A stretch of 64,000 nt of DNA from Durusdinium trenchii (GCA_963970005.1 CAXAMN010001447.1:239640-303639), one strand, 5' to 3'; counted from the stretch's first letter, positions 11,863 to 22,609 are shown. A program made the numbers and translations. Notes: generated by a model from the letters alone, not told the origin.

Positions 11863-12629
11863 CTGGGGTTCTCCGGTCCCGACGGAGCATGAAAAAAGCG
11901 GCCGTGGAACCGCGGCCGTGGAACGATGAGGAAGGGTGCTCGCGGTTGCCTGAGAAAAAGAACCGAACCCGGATCGGAACGCCTGGCAGGTCTCCGAGTT
12001 TTCAATGCACACCCACCTGCATGGGGCACCCTGGCCACCTTTGTCACCTGCCTTTGGGCTGAAAACGCTTCCGTGAAGGAATGAATAAAGAGTCGCTTTC
12101 ATCACAGCAACGGTTGAATACAACACATATCAGCAGGGCGATATCAGCCGTGTAGAGGTTGAATGCCACTGTCTTTCTGCTGCCCTTAAAAAAAAGTGTC
12201 GAGTTCATGAAACATCTTGCTTTCCGATTGCTAAGTTGACCGCAGCTCTTGTTGCGGTCGCTGGAATTCCACACTGACTATGGTTATCAGTTATCCCCAA
12301 AGCATGGTATCACCTGGAACACCAGAAACAACCGGGTGTTCCATTGTGGCATTGAGATCCTTTGCATAGCAAGTGGTTGTTTGTGGACACATGAATTCAT
12401 TTCCGGTTGTTTGGGTATCCGCTCATCAGAACCGGCCACAGCTTTCACTACACCAAGAACCCCTTCACTACGCCCTGGGCGCACTTCGGCGGCCTTCTAA
12501 GGTCTTCCTCGACTTCACTGCGCCGACCGCTCAGTAAACACCAGCTGCGGTCGGTCGGTCACCACGCGGTCGTCCCTTCCTTCGGCCCCGGACGATCACC
12601 GGAGGCTCCAAGGGATCCGGCGGATCCAC

Positions 12630-12673
12630 CTGCGCCACGCGCGCGCGATGCGCCACGGGTTGGAGCGATGGAC
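12630..12673 (-). CDS. candidate 44-bp internal exon
   Basis: Acceptor tggaactccag, frame VHRSNPWRIARAWR, donor GCGCAG|GTGGAT. Both splice sites fit well. It lies just upstream of the terminal exon at 11766-11862 and could be in the same gene; the phases (2 out, 1 in) agree. Confidence 0.45.
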
Positions 12674-13028
12674 CTGGAGTTCCATCGGTTTGGAGTAGAT
12701 GGTGGTTGTTCCAAGGGCTGGACTTCCCATCGAAAACGGATGGATGGACGGTTGGGGTGTTTCGGCCGTTGGCTTTTCGGATCACCGCATTTTCGGTCGG
12801 ATCGGTCGCGTTTGCGGTCCGGCTCACGTCGGTGAGTAACCGTAGAAATCGCGCACTCCAAAAGCAAAAGTGGTGAGCTTAGGAGCTAAGAACTGCGGAT
12901 GTGAAAACAAAAACACACAAAAGTGCTCAGAATCCATGGATGAAATCGATGTCCGCAGTCGACTGGGACGAGATCTTTTTGGGATGCAGCCGAATGCTGC
13001 GTCCGAATAGACCTCGAATGGGCACCTT

Positions 13029-13464
13029 ATGGCTCCCCGAAAGAATATTCCCGGTGTTTGGTGCCGCAAGTGCGGACAGTATGTCACACGACTCAAGCAT
13101 GTGAAGCTCAAGATTACAGGTAAATATTGCCCTCAAGCCAACCTTCCCCAAGCCCAGTGGTTAAATGAGGAAGGGTTCCATCGTTCCGAAGCCAGACTTG
13201 ACCAACTCGAAGCCAATCTCGACTCGATAATTTAGGGGGCCACTCCCAAACATGGAACCGTCCCAGGCCGTGAGGACGAAGGTATAATCACCTGTAGCCA
13301 ATGCAAGAAGACCTGGTCTTGGCGCTACCGACAGAACAACCTGAAACGTTCAGGTTGTTGTGCACAAAGACCCCAAGTGGCATCCTCCAATGAACATAGT
13401 TCATCCTCCAGACCCACCACATCCAGAACCAGAATTCAAGCCTACTCGGAGACTCTTGTCTAAG
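13029..13464 (+). pseudogene. decayed two-module zinc-finger protein with in-frame stop
   Basis: An ATG at 13029 starts MAPRKNIPGVWCRKCGQYV; a Cys comes about 20 residues later, giving a C-x2-C...C module. An in-frame TAG at 13233-13235 interrupts it. The same frame continues to a second similar module (ITCSQCKKTWSW ... SGCC) and then a Ser/Thr/Arg-rich tail to a stop near 13464. Paired CxxC modules of this type are, from general knowledge, common in dinoflagellate retroelement or multicopy proteins. A nuclease or RNA-binding role would be a guess. The stop marks it as a relic unless it is spliced out. Confidence 0.5.
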
Positions 13465-14446
13465 ACAACGCCTTCTAATGCAGTGGGCAACTTTGTCGTG
13501 CATGATACGAACCACTCTCCAGCAAGCGCACTGCCCTCCTCGTCGAGTGATAGAGTTGACCCCAGTGTGCGCTGGCGCCAAGGTGTGGGCATCCCACCCT
13601 GGAGCTCTTACCTTCTGGGAAGTTGCTCCTCCAAAGCCACAACTTTTGGGATCCGACATACTTCAATTCCCGGGTTTATGGGAAAGCTCGACAGGAACCC
13701 CTCGTTTTCTTTTGGGGTGGACTGCAAAACTTTTCCCTTACAGAGACCTCCACATAGATAGAAGTTCGTAGATCCCCAATACGTAGCGGACACCATGCCA
13801 CTCTCTATTTGGGGACCACTCGAAACCACTTCGAAGTCCTTCCTCTTGGGTCCTGAAAACCGGAAGCTCCTTCGACCGAAACGATCTCTCGCTTGAAACA
13901 TAGGGAGTCAGTGGGTTCAATCACGACAAAAGGTTGAACAGAAAAATCTCCGAAACCAGCCTTTGGAGGATTCCAAAGGCTAAAAACCCCAAGACACCAC
14001 CCTTCCAGCTGAACTTTCCGGTGAATTTTCCCAGTCCTGTCGAACCCAGTCAACGTCCGAACGACCTCCTGTTCGTTTTGGCACTGGATCCAGCGCTTCC
14101 ATTGAGGTCCGCCTTGACTTTCGTAGGGTTTGTGGTTTGCTTCCACTTTGGACACTCAGACCTTTTTGACCGTGGATCGCTAGGACTTCTCCCGAAGTGA
14201 CGGAACCCACACCGCGTCGGTCGAACCGCGTCGGTCGAACGCCGGCCTGCACGCCCCCCATGGCGGCGGGGGACCACTCACTCTGCCGGGGGATGGTGTA
14301 GATGGTGTCCGGCCTTGGACGTCGGTGGAAACCGACCGGGTCGGTGGTTCGGTGTTCCGGGGGTTGGGTTCCCGGGGTGTTTTTGTTTGGGAGAGAGCTC
14401 TCAAAGAATGGGATCATGGGTTCCCCACTCGACGATTCTGTGGCAC

Positions 14447-14517
14447 AGACGCTCCATTTAGGAGCCCCACCGGTCCCTCAAAGGGTTTTGAGACGAGACC
14501 CCTCTGGAAGAGGTTTC
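14447..14517 (-). mobile_element. inverted-repeat element, family 4, reverse copy
   Basis: Reads cagacgctccatttaggag, then ccggtccctcaaagggtttt and gagacgagacccc: the reverse complement of the elements at 17697, 44391 and 53571. Confidence 0.6.
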
Positions 14518-14710
14518 GGGTTCCCATATGGGCAAAGCCCAGGCGTTCCGATCCCCAAACGGAGCAGAAGGGCGGTCTCGAACCCGGTCGAGAAAGCTCG
14601 AAGAGGAGTCTCCCAGGGTCTCCTAAACCACCCAATGAGAATGGATGAACGTGATGAAAGGGGACAGGTGTTCACACATCCCTACAAGTCCAAAGACCCT
14701 GTAAAACCAG

Positions 14711-14726
14711 TTTTTTTTTTTTTTTT
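14711..14726. repeat. poly-T tract
   Basis: Uninterrupted run of 16 T. Confidence 0.95.
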
Positions 14727-15335
14727 AAAGAGTTTTGTATGACACATCCCCAGTAAAATGAGGTCCAACTGACTTGGGCATGTTGGTCTACTCACCATCT
14801 GGGGCATCTTCGGAGCATCATCCGGAGCATCCAGGAGCTACATTATAGCTATATCAGGGATCCTCACGATGTTGCTTGGTTGGCGGGGATCTTCATGTAC
14901 AGAATGCAAAGGACGAATCGTTGGAACCTGTACACCTCACGGGTCGTACACGTTCGTAACTGACTCATGAAGTTTGCTGCATGTGGTACTTTCGCGTCGG
15001 CGCGAAAGAGTTCAGAATGGCTGGATTAGGAGGTCTTTGAAGAGCCAATCCTTTCCATCCAAAACCATCACTCTTACTGAGGATGACCCCAGAACCAGCT
15101 CTGGACCTGGGTCGCACCTGGATCTCGGTGTCGGCATCAGACGGTCACAGTCTCTGCACCCCGACAGCACGAAGAGGGAGTCGCCGACGGAAACGTTGAT
15201 GACCTCAGCGGAAGATCTGATGAGGTTGAGATTCTGAAGCAGTGATTTAGATCAGGTCGAAAAAACCTATTATTTTTTTTTTGTTCCAGTATCGTTTTCG
15301 TTCGAGACCTACTAAGAGTTCTTTTACACGTCCAG

Positions 15336-15405
15336 TAGCGACTTCGAAATTCCACTTCCAGCGACCCCCTACACGGGCTTCGACTGCTTCGACCACCATG
15401 CTTGA
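15336..15405 (+). CDS. possible terminal exon on plus strand
   Basis: After acceptor ttacacgtccag the plus frame reads SDFEIPLPATPYTGFDCFDH and ends HA then TGA at 15403-15405. Composition is protein-like. No matching upstream exon was fixed. Confidence 0.35.
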
Positions 15406-17696
15406 TGGGCCGCCCGACTGAAGGCAGGTTGATCTGGATTCGAGAGTCAGTCATCCAAATGCACCTCAGCTGGGTCCGGTCGCATCGAAGCAGCCCGACC
15501 GGACGGACGGACTATGCGTCGAGTCCACCCGACGCGAAGCGTGAAGCAGGCGGTTTGGCGGGCCAGTGCTGTTTCGGATGGATCGAGCTTTTTGGTGGTT
15601 TTTTGGGATGGGGAACGAGTGAAGCGACGTGGTTCTACCACCATTTGATGGGACCATGAAATTCCAAATTTTGATGGAAGCTCCTAGGAGGTCTTTGCAG
15701 CTACCAGTAACTAGAAGCGTCCTTGACTTCCGAATCGTTTCACCTGTAGTAACAAGAATCTACTAGGAGCGGTCTTTGAAAGCTACTAGGAGGTCGCGGA
15801 GAACTTTCCGTCTCGGGACCGCAGGGGCCGTTGGCGATCTCTGGCTTTGGGATGGGAGACCCTATTTGCTTTTTAAAAGAAACAACGGCTTCTTTCGACC
15901 GCTGCGAAAGAGGAAAACATACATCTTCAAACCCGGGCATTCTGGTTGACCCCAGTTCAATTGAACAGATCCCTTGATGTTCGGGATGTGAACCTCTCCC
16001 CGGGGCTTTGGGTTCCATCTGCCACATGATCTGCCAAGATGCTGGGTGTCCGGATGAGGGCCCAGCAGCAAAATGGTGGGCGGTGTGAAGACCTGTGGCG
16101 CTCGAAAGCGAGGTCGAAAGAGTGCGCTGGTTCTGTTTCCGAAGTTGGGGCGCAGTCATGCGCCCAAAGTTGGGCAAAAGTCCACAGTGGTGAAGGTCGG
16201 GGATACAAGCTACGAGCCAACATGGTTTCGATATCTACACACATGAGGCTCATCACTTGGATTGCTAGTAAGTCAAGTAAGTACTCTGGCTGACAAGTAG
16301 TGGAGGAAAACCGCCTTCAAAGACCCTTCTAATCCTTGTTGACTCTGGGTTTGTCGTGTTTTTTGAGCCTTTTAATTCAATCACAACAACATGGTTTCCT
16401 CGGGATGACCAAAAAGATACAGCCTGCTTTCGTCTCGACGAACACGCTCAGCTCGACCCCCTCGACCCGAACCGAACACGCTCAGCGCGACGGCGCACCC
16501 GCGCACAGTCGAAGAGCCCATCGGGCCGTGTGGAATAATCCTCGGCAACACCACGCGCCGCGCGCACGTCGGTCGTGTGGTGTCCGACGCGAGCTGACCG
16601 GGACCGGCGAGCTGTGTTTTCTGAATGCCAAGATGATACTAAGTAGAATACAGTGGAATGACGTCCTACCAGTAGATACTACCTATCATCTAGTATCACT
16701 TACCTACTAGTATCGTCAATGATGATAGATATAGACTCTGCAACATCCCCAAAGCCAATCGGACACGGCATCCTTTTGGATGGGTTCAATGTTCATATGG
16801 GTGTGGAGGCTATAGGAAGACCTCGCAGGCGTCCCGACCAGTCTGCCCAGCCAGGGCCAGGGGGTCTCCCGGGTCTTGAAATGCACACCCCATCAGTTCT
16901 GGGGAAGTTGACTGATCACCTTAAGAACCCTTTAAGAGTATTTAACAGGGAAAAGCTCGGGGGCCGAAGGATCAACCGGACCGTCTTTCTTTGACTAGAC
17001 CTCCGGACCAGTCAGGAGATCGTCAGGACGAGGAAACCATCTGCAACAAAAAGGTTGTTATAGGATGTTATAGGTCGTTTGTTTGCTGGTCGGAAGTTGG
17101 TATTCTATACCAAAAAGATTCCATCATCCAATAAAAACACAGATACACATCCACCCAACACCATAAAAATCACAGTAAGTTCCCCCTTTAATTCGTTACC
17201 TTTCTTTTGTCCGGGGCTGGTCCGAAAGATAAGCTCTGTGCAACAAGAACAGGGCCTCTTTTTCCGTTCCGTTAAACTTGAAAGAATGGTTACTGAAGAA
17301 GGTTTTCTTGGAAGGGTAGCATGAAGCCTGGTTCCACAACTTAAAGCAATCGAACCACAGTTTCTTAAAAAATAGCCTTTACCAAACATCAATTCTTTAA
17401 AAGTTTCTTTAAACACAAAGGATATTACGTGATTTTACAAAGCCAGATCAACCAGCTTTGGTCTTGGCCTTCCAGGGAAGGCACTAAGGCCCCGCCCCAA
17501 CCCATCAAACAACATGCCTTTCTTCGCAGAACATTTGGGCTCCACACGATGCGGTCGGGCACATAGTCGTTGTTGTCGTCCTCGTAGGCACGGTTTCGTA
17601 GCTACGAGGAAGACCAAAGATCAAACGCATATATCCTTTTGGATGATTTTTTCGTGGAGCATGATAGGGATGACTATTCAAGACGCTCCTGGACCC

Positions 17697-17800
17697 TCAT
17701 ATGCAGGGATCGGACCCTCACATGGAGGGGTCTGGGGTCTCAAACCCCTATTGAGGGACCGGTCGGGCTCCAAATGGAGCGTCTGTGATTCAAGAATGTC
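17697..17800 (+). mobile_element. inverted-repeat element, family 4
   Basis: Core reads ggggtctggggtctcaaacc, then ttgagggaccggtcgggctc and atggagcgtctg. It matches the copies at 44391 and 53571 in the same orientation. Confidence 0.65.
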
Positions 17801-18761
17801 CTACGGGTCGCGAAACATGCTTTTCGGCATGTCCTATAGGTCCTTTAGGTGAAAAGGACGATCGTTATTAATTATACCAGGACCCTCCTGTCGGGGTGTC
17901 CATTTATAGCCCCTTAGCTGTTTAGCTGTTAAGGGGTGTCCAACCACCCCGACTGGGGGTCCTGGTATAATTTTTTTAAAGGGCTCTCCATGGTTCTCCC
18001 CCTCCCATCCAGAATGCCCGTGGAAGGTGATCTCGGACATGGGTGATCCTTCTTTCAAGTGAGTAGAGCAATAACCCAAGGCCTATACACCTGAAACCAA
18101 TCAGGACTGACTACTTTCCGCGAGCCGGAACTCCATCCCAAATAAAAACCATCACGGTGAAGCGAGCTGAAAAAGCCTTGGCCCGGTGATCTACCAGAAC
18201 TGAACTCCTGTTTGATGCCCGGAGAAGAGGCGATCGAAAGGCGCTCCGCGGTCGTTTCAACACATGCAAGTCAGTCCATGCCATGATGCACTCCCTGACT
18301 GAAAAGACTCATGGAAGTGGAGTAAGTGAGTGAAAAACACCTGTGAGTTCACCACCCGTTTGGCTCTAAATATGGTTGAGCCATGCGTTCTCCACGTAAC
18401 CAGGAAACGCAAACATTCTCAGAAAAGAGCAACCAACTGCTGGGGGATGCTCATCGCAGGATCTTTTTGAAGTGGTGAAACACTTATCCACATGCCGAGT
18501 CTTCTGTTCCAGTTCCATTTTGCTTGAGGAAGGTCCCAAGAATGCCTTGGGGATCTGTGTTGGCGCTTAAAGAAAACGACAAAACACACACCCAAACCAC
18601 CGATGTTCTACTTGACCTGGCACTGTTCTTTTGAGCTTACACCCTGTTTTCATGTCACGTTTGACCACACGTTTGACGCGGCTTCGTTGAACCCGATGCA
18701 GCACCACAGGCAAGTCTTACACCTCGCCGCCCCCGTTGGGCCCCCGCCCGCGTCACAGCGC

Positions 18762-18858
18762 CCTGCAGCGTGGCACGGTCGAAGTTCACCACGATGGTGC
18801 CCGCCTCGACACATCGATGCACGATCTCATCGGCACCGGCGGGTCCGACACCGACGGG
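18762..18858 (-). CDS. candidate internal exon, unknown protein
   Basis: Acceptor ggtccaaag, 32 codons plus one base, GC donor GCGCTG. The peptide includes PAGADEIVHRCVEAGTIVVN followed by FDRATLQ. It has strong GC third positions and a well-mixed hydrophobic pattern. Family not recognised. Confidence 0.5.
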
Positions 18859-19036
18859 CTTTGGACCGGGTCGGAACGTGCGAAGATCCAGTGGAACAGA
18901 AAAGCGCCACAAAAGCACGCCCAGTCGAACAAGCTTAGGTTTGGTCTTATATATGGTTCAAACCACCTGAAACGCGCATTTCTACATATTTCTGCAAGCC
19001 TTTATTCTCCCTCTCTCTCTCTTTATATGATGCCAT

Positions 19037-19279
19037 ATGCAGCTGCAAGTGGATGGGGCTTCGCCATGGGCAACGCTCCGCAAAGCTCCGCCCGCCTCCA
19101 TGGTGAAGCGGGCATCGGTGAAGCTCGGCGCCTTCAGCGACAAGGGGATGCCCGGCCTCGGTGCGCCGACGGAGTCGGACCAAGCCTTTGACCTGTTGGA
19201 CCAAAAAGGGCAGCGAGGGAGCGTCAGCTGCGAGCCAGTGTCCCGTTTCTGGCCGCCAATCACACCAACACAGTGAACC
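19037..19279 (+). CDS. possible ORF/exon, strand ambiguous
   Basis: The plus frame starts MQLQVDGASPWATLRKAPPA, is rich in GC third positions, contains SDQAFDLLDQKGQRGSVSCE (weakly EF-hand-like, but glycine is one place off and acidic ligands are missing), and stops at 19277-19279. The minus strand is also open (FTDARFTMEAGGALRSVAHG). Coding is likely on one strand. Confidence 0.35.
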
Positions 19280-19318
19280 CCACTATCCACCATTTTTCCA
19301 TTGCATACGCCGAAAGAA

Positions 19319-20158
19319 CTAAGTCTGTGGCAGCTGCACTGAATTATGAATTAAACTTGCATTACCCCCGGTTCCGTTTGCACAAAAGTCCGGTCCCATC
19401 TCCGCTTGCTCGTCAAAGTGTCCACGTAAATTCTCAACATAGTCCCTAAACCAAGAGGGGACCGGCAAATCACCAACTTCAGTTTGTGACTGATGGAACA
19501 ACTCGGACAGTACAAAGCAGAACGGCGGGGGGTATTCTTTCAACACCGATGTATTCCATTGGCCTTGAGCATTAAGGCCAATAGAGCTGAAAACTGGCAC
19601 TTGTGAGACTCGCCCTTCAAGTAAAATTCTCTCAGCTTCATCGGTGATATGAATCAAAAACAAGTCAGTAGGCTTGGCCGAAATACCTCGATAGTGTCCC
19701 TGAGCAATGGACACCTTCCGGCAACAGGGGAATCTGAGCAAAAATCTTGCGATCGGAAGTCGCCAGATCGAGGCATGATCAAGATCATTGTCGATTTCAG
19801 CCGGATGCTCAATGATTACAGAAGCTCCACATCTCATCGCAACGGCAGCAAGTCTCCAAGTGATGCTCAAAAGCTTGCTACCAAAGGACACTTGACGTCC
19901 CTCTTTGTAGGTCAGGAAGCGGGGCCCATGTGGCTGCGTCATCGAGCGGACTGGTCTAGGCCCGCGCCCATCGACAATGGCCCGTTGTCGGGCTCTGGAC
20001 CAAGTCTCGCAAGGAGGTCCGGCCAAGAAACCTACGATAAGGCCTTGCTCAATGGCCTTGACAAAAACCGCATAGGTCTCAGGGTTTGCCAGGTCTCCCA
20101 TAGTCAAATGGAAGATGATGTCTATAGACAACATCATTGCTCCTTTTTTTCCAGGCAT
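19319..20158 (-). pseudogene. retroelement protein, C-terminal part: cytosine-methyltransferase-like fold
   Basis: 279-codon frame that continues the frame at 20134-20928 after a one-base shift. It shows SIDI at residues 11-14, GPPCETWSRAR at 47-57, GPRPVRS at 66-72 and EHPAE at 117-121. Together with HLFSG at the end of the preceding frame, these line up with motif I (F-x-G), the acidic end of strand 2, motif IV (PPC) and motif VI (E-N/H-x) of C5 cytosine methyltransferases. From general knowledge, this GPPCETW family is multicopy in Symbiodiniaceae and lies in or beside LINE-like elements. Catalysis is unproven: the usual PCQ is PCE, and motif VIII/IX residues are not evident. The product would act on DNA in the nucleus if functional. 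Confidence 0.6.
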
Positions 20159-20928
20159 TGCTGCACATCACCCTCTCGCCTGCGACCCGAGAAAAGGTGC
20201 GCAAAAATGCGTTGGGCAAATTTAGGCGTACGAGGAATCACAAGAGTCAAAGCCGTCAGCTTAAGTGATTCTTGTTCGAAGTAAGCCAAAGCATCAATTT
20301 TAGCAATTCTGGCAATCTGGGTACCTTGGAGGAACCATTCTCCAGATGCCCGGAGTTCGAAAGCAGCAAAAATCTGCAAGCATATCAGAGATCGGTCTTC
20401 ATTTCGGGAAGACCAATCATCACACCAATGTCGGAAGGCAGCCAAAATTTCAGGCAGCGTGAGTGTTGTTTGCAAAGTCGCAAGTCGAAGGGCTTCAACA
20501 GCTTGATCAACTGAGTGACTGTCAGGCTCAAATGCTTCCTCCCACGAAGTCCACACGGAATCCCGTTCCGCATCAACATAGGGGTCCAAAGCCGGCCCCT
20601 CTGGGCACAAAGGTCTCGGACCTTCACTCTGCTGGAACGGGCGTGGAAGTGTTGATCTTGCAGCATTTGCCTTCCGGCTGTTCACTCCAGCATCAGCTTC
20701 AACCTTTGAACCCCTGCACTGGTAAAAGTTCAGGCATGTTGTCTTCCTTCCAACATGGTTGATCAAATTGGTATGAGTATTATAGTCTTTGAGACAGGCT
20801 TCACATCGCGTTCCCTGAACAAAATACCTTGCCAGCGTAAGTCGTCCATGAATCTTAAACTGATGGAGGGCTAGTGGAGCTGTTCCTCCAAAAACACGCT
20901 TGCAGACAAGACAGAAAAACTTCGACAT
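20134..20928 (-). pseudogene. retroelement protein, N-terminal part: two C2H2-like zinc fingers
   Basis: 264 codons from an ATG at 20926-20928. Finger 1 is C6-x2-C9-x12-H22-x4-H27. Finger 2 is C42-x2-C45-x12-H58-x6-C65. A proline/acidic linker follows (about 85-150), then a helical region, and finally HLFSGRRREGD near residue 244, which looks like motif I of a methyltransferase fold. The frame ends 20 residues later at an A7 tract where the next frame takes over. The fingers probably bind nucleic acid. Start choice is clear because the first finger begins five residues after the Met. Confidence 0.65.
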
Positions 20929-20979
20929 GTCATGAAACTTGAGAGGAGGGAGACACGAAAGGTAGGACAGCGGGAAGAG

Positions 20980-21500
20980 AAGAGTATCCCCTCGGAGGCG
21001 ACCTTTCGTAAATATATGTTCATATGCACTCTAAAGGTTCAAACATATGCTCTCGAAATGTTCAAAAAGATTCTTAGGAAAACAAACTTGCCCCATGGCT
21101 CAGATCATCGGTGAGCATTGAATCGGAACATCATAGGATTTGAACTATCCTGGAACCATAAGAGGCTCACGAAGACGCTCCCCAGGAGAGAATTGACGTG
21201 CTTCACAAAACAAACTCTAGGTATGTATCCCCGCGGGGAACACCTTTCGTGACTAGAATTTCATATTCACTCTTTCTGAATGTTCAAGAAGGTTTCAACT
21301 ATCCTGAAATCATGAGAGGCTCACGAAGACGTTCTCCAGAAGAGAATTGATTTTAGAGGGGGGGGGGGGGGGGGCCTGTATTGAAAAATAAAGTGGGGGG
21401 GGGGGGAGGGGGGTCTGAATTGAGCGATCAATTATTAGACCCGGACGTCCCAACACTTGCTTCGCAAGACAAACTCAAGGTATCACCTAAAGGGCTACCT
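20980..21500. repeat. three diverged copies of a spacer repeat
   Basis: Copies begin near 20988, 21222 and 21478 (each with gtat...cacctttcgtg/gacctttcgta). The phrase gagaggctcacgaagacg recurs at 21162 and 21315, followed by a near-copy of ccagaagagaattga. Two poly-G tracts (21357-21374, 21395-21413) interrupt it. The third copy overlaps the end of the frame at 21495-22250. Confidence 0.7.
21357..21413. repeat. two poly-G tracts
   Basis: G runs of about 18 and 12, the second followed by AGGGGGG, separated by about 20 bp. Such runs can form quadruplexes and are prone to assembly error. Confidence 0.85.
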
Positions 21501-22294
21501 TTCGTGATCATTAATGCGAGGCCCAAGACGCTTCTCTTCACATTCGTGACAGAGTTGCTTGAATCGATCTCTAATGCGTTTACGCATAGATCTGCGAGTC
21601 TGATCACAGAGTGCGGGATAAAAGGCTCCAAGAAAAGCAGAGAGAGGGTTGGTGCCCCTAACTCCGTGAGGTCTCGCGTATTGACCATCCTCGGTTGCAC
21701 GCAGCTGGACAGTATCATTCCAGTCAGCGAGTGACCACGAAAACATCTTAGGGTCCATTCTGACCTTTTGTAATTCCTCAAGGAGAGCCTCAAGATCTGG
21801 AGCTGGGATATCAAAGAAATCCATCCAATCCAGATAAATGGCTCCCTCTTTTTCAGCCAGTCCAACTCCTATCACAACTCCTTGGGCAGTGTCCGTAAGT
21901 ACTCCATTCTTCATGACGCAAGGTAGAGCACGAGAGTCACCCTGCCCAAAAGGACAATGTGAGTAGGGCTGATTTCCACTCTGTATCCGAATTAATTCTG
22001 GATACATACCGGCCAATGCCATGACAGAAGACCAAAGGCCCGGAGCTCTCGGATCGGCAAACTTCTTGTCAGCAAACAAGATATTCCATAGTCGAGCAAA
22101 CTCATGCATCAGCCCTCGTAGAGTAATAGAAAACTCCGAAAAGAGGCATTGAACACCCTGTGGCTCATACCTCCCATTGACGAAGTAATTCGAATCTACG
22201 AGTGCATGGTGGCATGCTTCGAAAAATGAAATACCTTTGCTTATCTGATAAGTATGTAGCCTATCAGCAAAGCTTTGGGACTTCAGAATAGTAC
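21495..22294 (-). pseudogene. uncharacterised frame downstream of the helicase fragment
   Basis: An ATG at 22109 gives 204 codons, but the same frame is open upstream to about 22294, where it overlaps the end of the helicase-like frame. Visible segments are SFADRLHTYQISKGISFFEA upstream, then LWSSVMALAGMYPELIRIQ and MFSWSLADWNDTVQLRATED. The tail is basic (RRSMRKRIRDRFKQL). No transmembrane segment or polymerase motif is visible. Position and codon style suggest that it was once continuous with the helicase frame, so it may be the next part of a viral-type polyprotein or a host domain fused to it. I do not recognise it. Confidence 0.45.
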
Positions 22295-22609
22295 CATCAT
22301 CGGGGGCGGTGGTGGAGAATACAGCAATTCACTCATATCTATATTATTGGCAGCCATAGAGCTCATACAATCCGCCCAATCGCGAGATTCAATGAGTTTT
22401 TGAGCTGTCCAAGTGGCGTCACGAGACTGGACGTAGAAATAGTACTGATCCTCATCAAGAAGGACTCTACCAACTCGTCCCCTTCTCTGTTTCCACCGCT
22501 CTTCTGGCGTAACAACGCGCGTAAGCATAGGCAAATTTGCCAAGGGATAGAATATAACAGCTTGCGAAATGCGGAAGTCACCCGCTATCTGCAATTGCTT
22601 GATAGTCAA
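22283..22609 (-). pseudogene. flavivirus/pestivirus-type helicase fragment (motif VI region), probable endogenous viral element
   Basis: The frame contains RWKQRRGRVGRV, which matches helicase motif VI of the superfamily 2 type found in flavivirus- and pestivirus-like NS3 proteins and in potyviral helicases. It is followed, as in those families, by a DQYYFY segment and a helical stretch (AQKLIESRDWADC). Walker A (GxGKT) and DExH motifs are absent: upstream the frame has a stop by about 22635 and then gives way to the tandem repeat. Only the end of helicase domain 2 survives. An endogenised RNA-virus relic in a dinoflagellate genome is the best reading; a diverged cellular DExH helicase is the alternative. 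Confidence 0.5.

Larger units (their letters stand above)
13465..18761. other. long stretch without supported genes
   Basis: It contains a family-4 inverted-repeat element (14447-14517), a T16 run (14711-14726), a possible plus terminal exon (15336-15405), an exon-like GC island at 16440-16620 open on both strands, and a second family-4 element (17697-17800). At 17873-17972 two copies of a GGACCC(T)CC...GGGGGTCC inverted pair surround a palindrome-like AGCTGTTTAGCTGTTAAGG. Nothing else was recognised. Confidence 0.5.
19319..20928 (-). mobile_element. 3' part of a LINE-like or related dinoflagellate retroelement
   Basis: The two overlapping frames form one unit of about 540 codons: C2H2-type fingers, a linker, and the methyltransferase-like fold. 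No reverse transcriptase or endonuclease is present, and upstream (right-hand) sequence turns at once into repeats and poly-G. The copy is therefore 5'-truncated or the family is stand-alone. No poly-A tail is obvious at the 19319 end. Confidence 0.5.

Noticed and set aside
19110-19250. EF-hand calcium-binding loop
   Set aside because: FDLLDQKGQRGSVS resembles one, but the glycine is misplaced and the acidic ligands are absent; strand is also uncertain.
21428-21865. 145-codon minus frame overlapping the helicase-linked frame
   Set aside because: Out-of-frame shadow of the 21495-22294 frame.
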